From the NCBI GenBank assembly GCA_031262205.1, contig JAISID010000081.1, forward strand, positions 1 through 7,366: a stretch of 7,366 nt of DNA, written 5' to 3'. This stretch comes from Holosporales bacterium (lineage in GTDB: Bacteria > Pseudomonadota > Alphaproteobacteria > RUG11792). The position numbers were made by a program, and so were the translations under genes. Below are positions 5,830-7,366 of this stretch, one piece after another. Within the stretch, counting starts at the first letter, position 1; the number at the start of each line of letters is the position of its first letter. Under the pieces are notes generated by a model. That model saw only the letters and a program-made list of their open reading frames with translations, had not been told where the DNA came from and did not search any database.

Positions 5830-6792
5830 ATGAGTTTTGTCCTGGAGTTCGAAAAGCAAGTTCGCGAAATTGAGAAAAAAGTAGAGGAATTACGAGAAGC
5901 CTCCAAAATTGGGGATATTAACGTCGCTTCTGAAATCACCAGAATGCAGAATAAGATCGACAAACTGCTTTCTCAAATCTATAAAAATTTAACGCCATGG
6001 CAAAAAGTTCAAGTCGCAAGACATCCAGATCGCCCCAAGTTTCTTGATTATCTTAACGGAATATTTACGGATTTTATCGAATTACACGGCGATAGATTAT
6101 TTGCCGACGATAGGGCTATTATCGGCGGTTTCGCCAAAATTAGCGGAATTAAGTGTATTGTTATAGGGCAGGAAAAAGGGAGCGATACCGAGTCGAGACT
6201 AGAGCATAATTTTGGCGCGGCAAAGCCCGAGGGATACCGAAAAGTCCTTCGTCTTTTAGATTTAGCTCAAAGATTCTCGCTTCCGATTCTCTCGTTTATC
6301 GATACTTCCGGAGCCTATCCTGGGGTTGAATCCGAGGAACGCGGAGTCGCGGAAGCGATTGCCAGATGCATGGAAAAAAGTTTACAAATCGACGTTCCGT
6401 TTGTTAGTACGGTGATAGGCGAAGGAGGCTCGGGCGGAGCGATTGCAATCGCCTCTTCCGATTACGTATTGATGTTCGAGTATTCTATATATTCGGTGAT
6501 CTCTCCAGAGGGATGCGCCTCCATACTTTGGAAAGACGGAACTAAGGCCAACTTAGCCGCAGAAACGCAGAAGTTAACAGCGGAAGATTTGTATTCGTTG
6601 GGTATTGTGGATTCAATCGTAAAAGAGCCTATCGGCGGAGCGCATAGAAATAAACAGGGTGCTATCGAGAATTTGAAGAAGGAGTTGTTGGTATACTTGA
6701 AGAAATCCGAATCCCTGCCTCAAAAGAGTCGCAAACTTTTAAGACGTAAAAGGTTTATGTCAATCGGCGATCAATTCGTTGTAAAATCCTAG
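5830..6792 (+). CDS. accA: Acetyl-CoA carboxylase carboxyltransferase subunit alpha
   Basis: AccA pairs with AccD to form the carboxyltransferase that moves the carboxyl group from biotin on AccB to acetyl-CoA, giving malonyl-CoA for fatty acid synthesis in the cytoplasm. The 320-residue product matches the family length of about 315-320. The N-terminal coiled region (LEFEKQVREIEKKVEEL) is typical. Landmarks include HPDRPKFLDYL (65-75), FIELHGDRLFADDRAIIGG (82-100), FIDTSGAYPG (156-165), IGEGGSGGAIAIA (196-208) and ISPEGCASILW (224-234), with the oxyanion-forming glycine loops intact. The ATG lies 23 bases after the tRNA-Cys CCA end, with no recognisable Shine-Dalgarno sequence, so the message is probably released by tRNA processing. 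No downstream gene shares the strand within the window. Confidence 0.98.
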   Translation: MSFVLEFEKQVREIEKKVEELREASKIGDINVASEITRMQNKIDKLLSQIYKNLTPWQKVQVARHPDRPKFLDYLNGIFTDFIELHGDRLFADDRAIIGGFAKISGIKCIVIGQEKGSDTESRLEHNFGAAKPEGYRKVLRLLDLAQRFSLPILSFIDTSGAYPGVESEERGVAEAIARCMEKSLQIDVPFVSTVIGEGGSGGAIAIASSDYVLMFEYSIYSVISPEGCASILWKDGTKANLAAETQKLTAEDLYSLGIVDSIVKEPIGGAHRNKQGAIENLKKELLVYLKKSESLPQKSRKLLRRKRFMSIGDQFVVKS

Positions 6793-6823
6793 CGAATCAT
6801 TCTCTAATACGCAGTAATGATCT

Positions 6824-6840
6824 TAAAAATACTATTTTTA
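6824..6840 (+). terminator. AT-only hairpin after accA
   Basis: TAAAAAT-ACT-ATTTTTA forms a 7-pair stem 31 bases after the accA stop. Being all A-T it is weak as an intrinsic terminator, but it is the only candidate near the accA 3' end. Confidence 0.3.
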
Positions 6841-6853
6841 TAAATGCGTTAAC

Positions 6854-6869
6854 TTAAATATACTTATAA
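6854..6869 (+). repeat. 16-base direct repeat, copy 2
   Basis: This is identical to the 16-base sequence at 4127-4142 (TTAAATATACTTATAA). It lies 62 bases after accA in gene-free DNA. Confidence 0.3.
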
Positions 6870-7104
6870 ATTCTTATTGGGCATGAAGATATACTTTTTA
6901 TGCAAATTCTAGGTTCCTTACTGTACGTTAGGAAACGGTTCCTGAAATTTTAAACATTCTAGAGGTATTTGTAACTATTCTAGGTACCCCTTTGTGTTCC
7001 GAATCGCCGATCCTTTTAAGAAGAGGACGCGCCTGCTGTCCTAGCTATAATTACATCTCTCAATATAATTCCCAGCTTATAAAGCATGCCTTTATAATTA
7101 TAAG

Positions 7105-7124
7105 AATGTTTCGCGTGAAACATT
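7105..7124. promoter_or_regulatory. parS-like ParB binding site
   Basis: The central 16 bases TGTTTCGCGTGAAACA (7107-7122) differ from the widely conserved chromosomal parS sequence TGTTTCACGTGAAACA at one position. The inverted repeat extends one further A-T pair on each side (AATGTTTC-GCGT-GAAACATT). Known parS sites cluster near the replication origin and near parAB, neither of which is in this window. A small hairpin or terminator is the alternative, but the run of T after it is short. Confidence 0.45.
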
Positions 7125-7189
7125 TTAAAATAATTTTCTTTTAACTCATCGCCCGCCGTTTTGGCAATTGCCTATAGGCGCAGTCGTCG

Positions 7190-7240
7190 AGGAGGAAAGA
7201 GCGTCTCTAATTCCAAATAGAACGCTGCAACTTTCCTTCT
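7190..7240. repeat. Long interrupted hairpin
   Basis: AGGAGGAAAG (7190-7199) pairs with CTTTCCTTCT (7231-7240) with one G-T wobble. AGCGT (7200-7204) pairs with ACGCT (7222-7226), leaving a 4-base bulge (GCAA) and a 17-base loop. It is not followed by a T-run on either strand, so it is not an intrinsic terminator. It may be a structured RNA segment or a repeat. Confidence 0.4.
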
Positions 7241-7269
7241 AAAAAAGCAAGGAATTTATTTGGTAAATC

Positions 7270-7364
7270 TTAACGTTCTATTAACCTTTTTATGATATGC
7301 TAAAGCTATGCTTGCATAGGTTAAGTAGTTAAGGGAAGCAAGCCCCGAGGAGGGCGGGGGTTTG
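7270..7364 (+). other. Promoter-like patch, dyad and GC-rich hairpin at the right edge
   Basis: TTAACG (7270-7275) and TATGAT (7291-7296) are promoter-like but only 15 bases apart. CTATGC-TT-GCATAG (7306-7319) is a perfect dyad. CAAGCCCC (7339-7346) can pair with GGGGTTTG (7357-7364), with one wobble and a 10-base loop. The abrupt GC-rich end may be the start of a structured RNA or repeat cut by the window edge. I cannot identify it. Confidence 0.25.
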
Positions 7365-7366
7365 GG

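Larger units (their letters stand above)
6793..7366. other. Gene-free right end with several dyads
   Basis: I find no protein-coding frame that I can recognise in these 574 bases on either strand. The content is AT-rich until about 7140 and more mixed after that. Structures seen include the AT hairpin at 6824-6840 and a hairpin TTCCTTAC/GTTAGGAA at 6914-6934 with one mismatch. There is a parS-like site at 7105-7124, palindromes GGCAATTGCC (7163-7172) and CCTATAGG (7171-7178), a 15-pair hairpin at 7190-7240, and a promoter-like patch and hairpins at the edge. It may be decayed coding DNA or the upstream region of an RNA gene beyond the edge. Confidence 0.55.

Noticed and set aside
5775..5963. 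62-codon minus-strand frame
   Set aside because: It is antisense to tRNA-Cys and the accA N-terminus, both of which are certain.
1..7366. Avoidance of GATC as evidence for the restriction target
   Set aside because: About fifteen GATC sites are visible by eye, including within the module's neighbourhood. Without a proper count against expectation no conclusion is possible.
1..7366. CRISPR array
   Set aside because: No regularly spaced repeats of suitable length were found.

Overview
The window is about 7.4 kb of AT-rich DNA (clearly below 50% GC by eye). Its genes read as alphaproteobacterial: a L32-PlsX pair, a TamA-type Omp85 protein whose barrel motifs are those of Gram-negative TamA, an alphaproteobacterial-looking TrmD fragment, and AccA. 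Low GC, long gene-free stretches (677 and 574 bases), a gene remnant and a palindromic repeat together suggest a reducing genome of the Rickettsiales/Holosporales kind. That placement is an inference, not something read directly.

Left part, minus strand: rpmF (ribosomal protein L32) and plsX (acyl-phosphate synthesis for phospholipids) form a tight pair with a 6-base gap. Downstream, where fabH is usual, there is instead an N-terminally truncated trmD piece that runs off the window edge. Divergent from rpmF on the plus strand is tamA, an outer-membrane Omp85/TamA protein; its start region carries two abutting perfect dyads around a TATAAT box. No tamB follows it.

Middle: 3540-4216 holds no convincing gene but has a perfect 24-base hairpin, a GC-rich 16-base palindrome and a 148-base imperfect palindromic element. 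Then comes a compact minus-strand restriction-modification module: a Dam/D12-type adenine methyltransferase followed by an overlapping small PD-(D/E)XK nuclease, a likely Type II system.

Right part, plus strand: a well-formed promoter drives tRNA-Cys(GCA), and only 23 bases later accA (acetyl-CoA carboxyltransferase alpha) begins, probably read from the same promoter. After accA, 6793-7366 has no gene that I can recognise. It contains several dyads, including a site one base away from the consensus chromosomal parS sequence.

Functionally, plsX and accA belong to lipid synthesis, and tamA to outer-membrane assembly. The restriction-modification module is an accessory cargo set between them. 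I see no clearly new multi-gene defence or metabolic system. The points that most deserve a second look are the truncated trmD at the plsX junction, the dyads over the tamA start, the palindromic element, the parS-like sites, and the identity of the nuclease.
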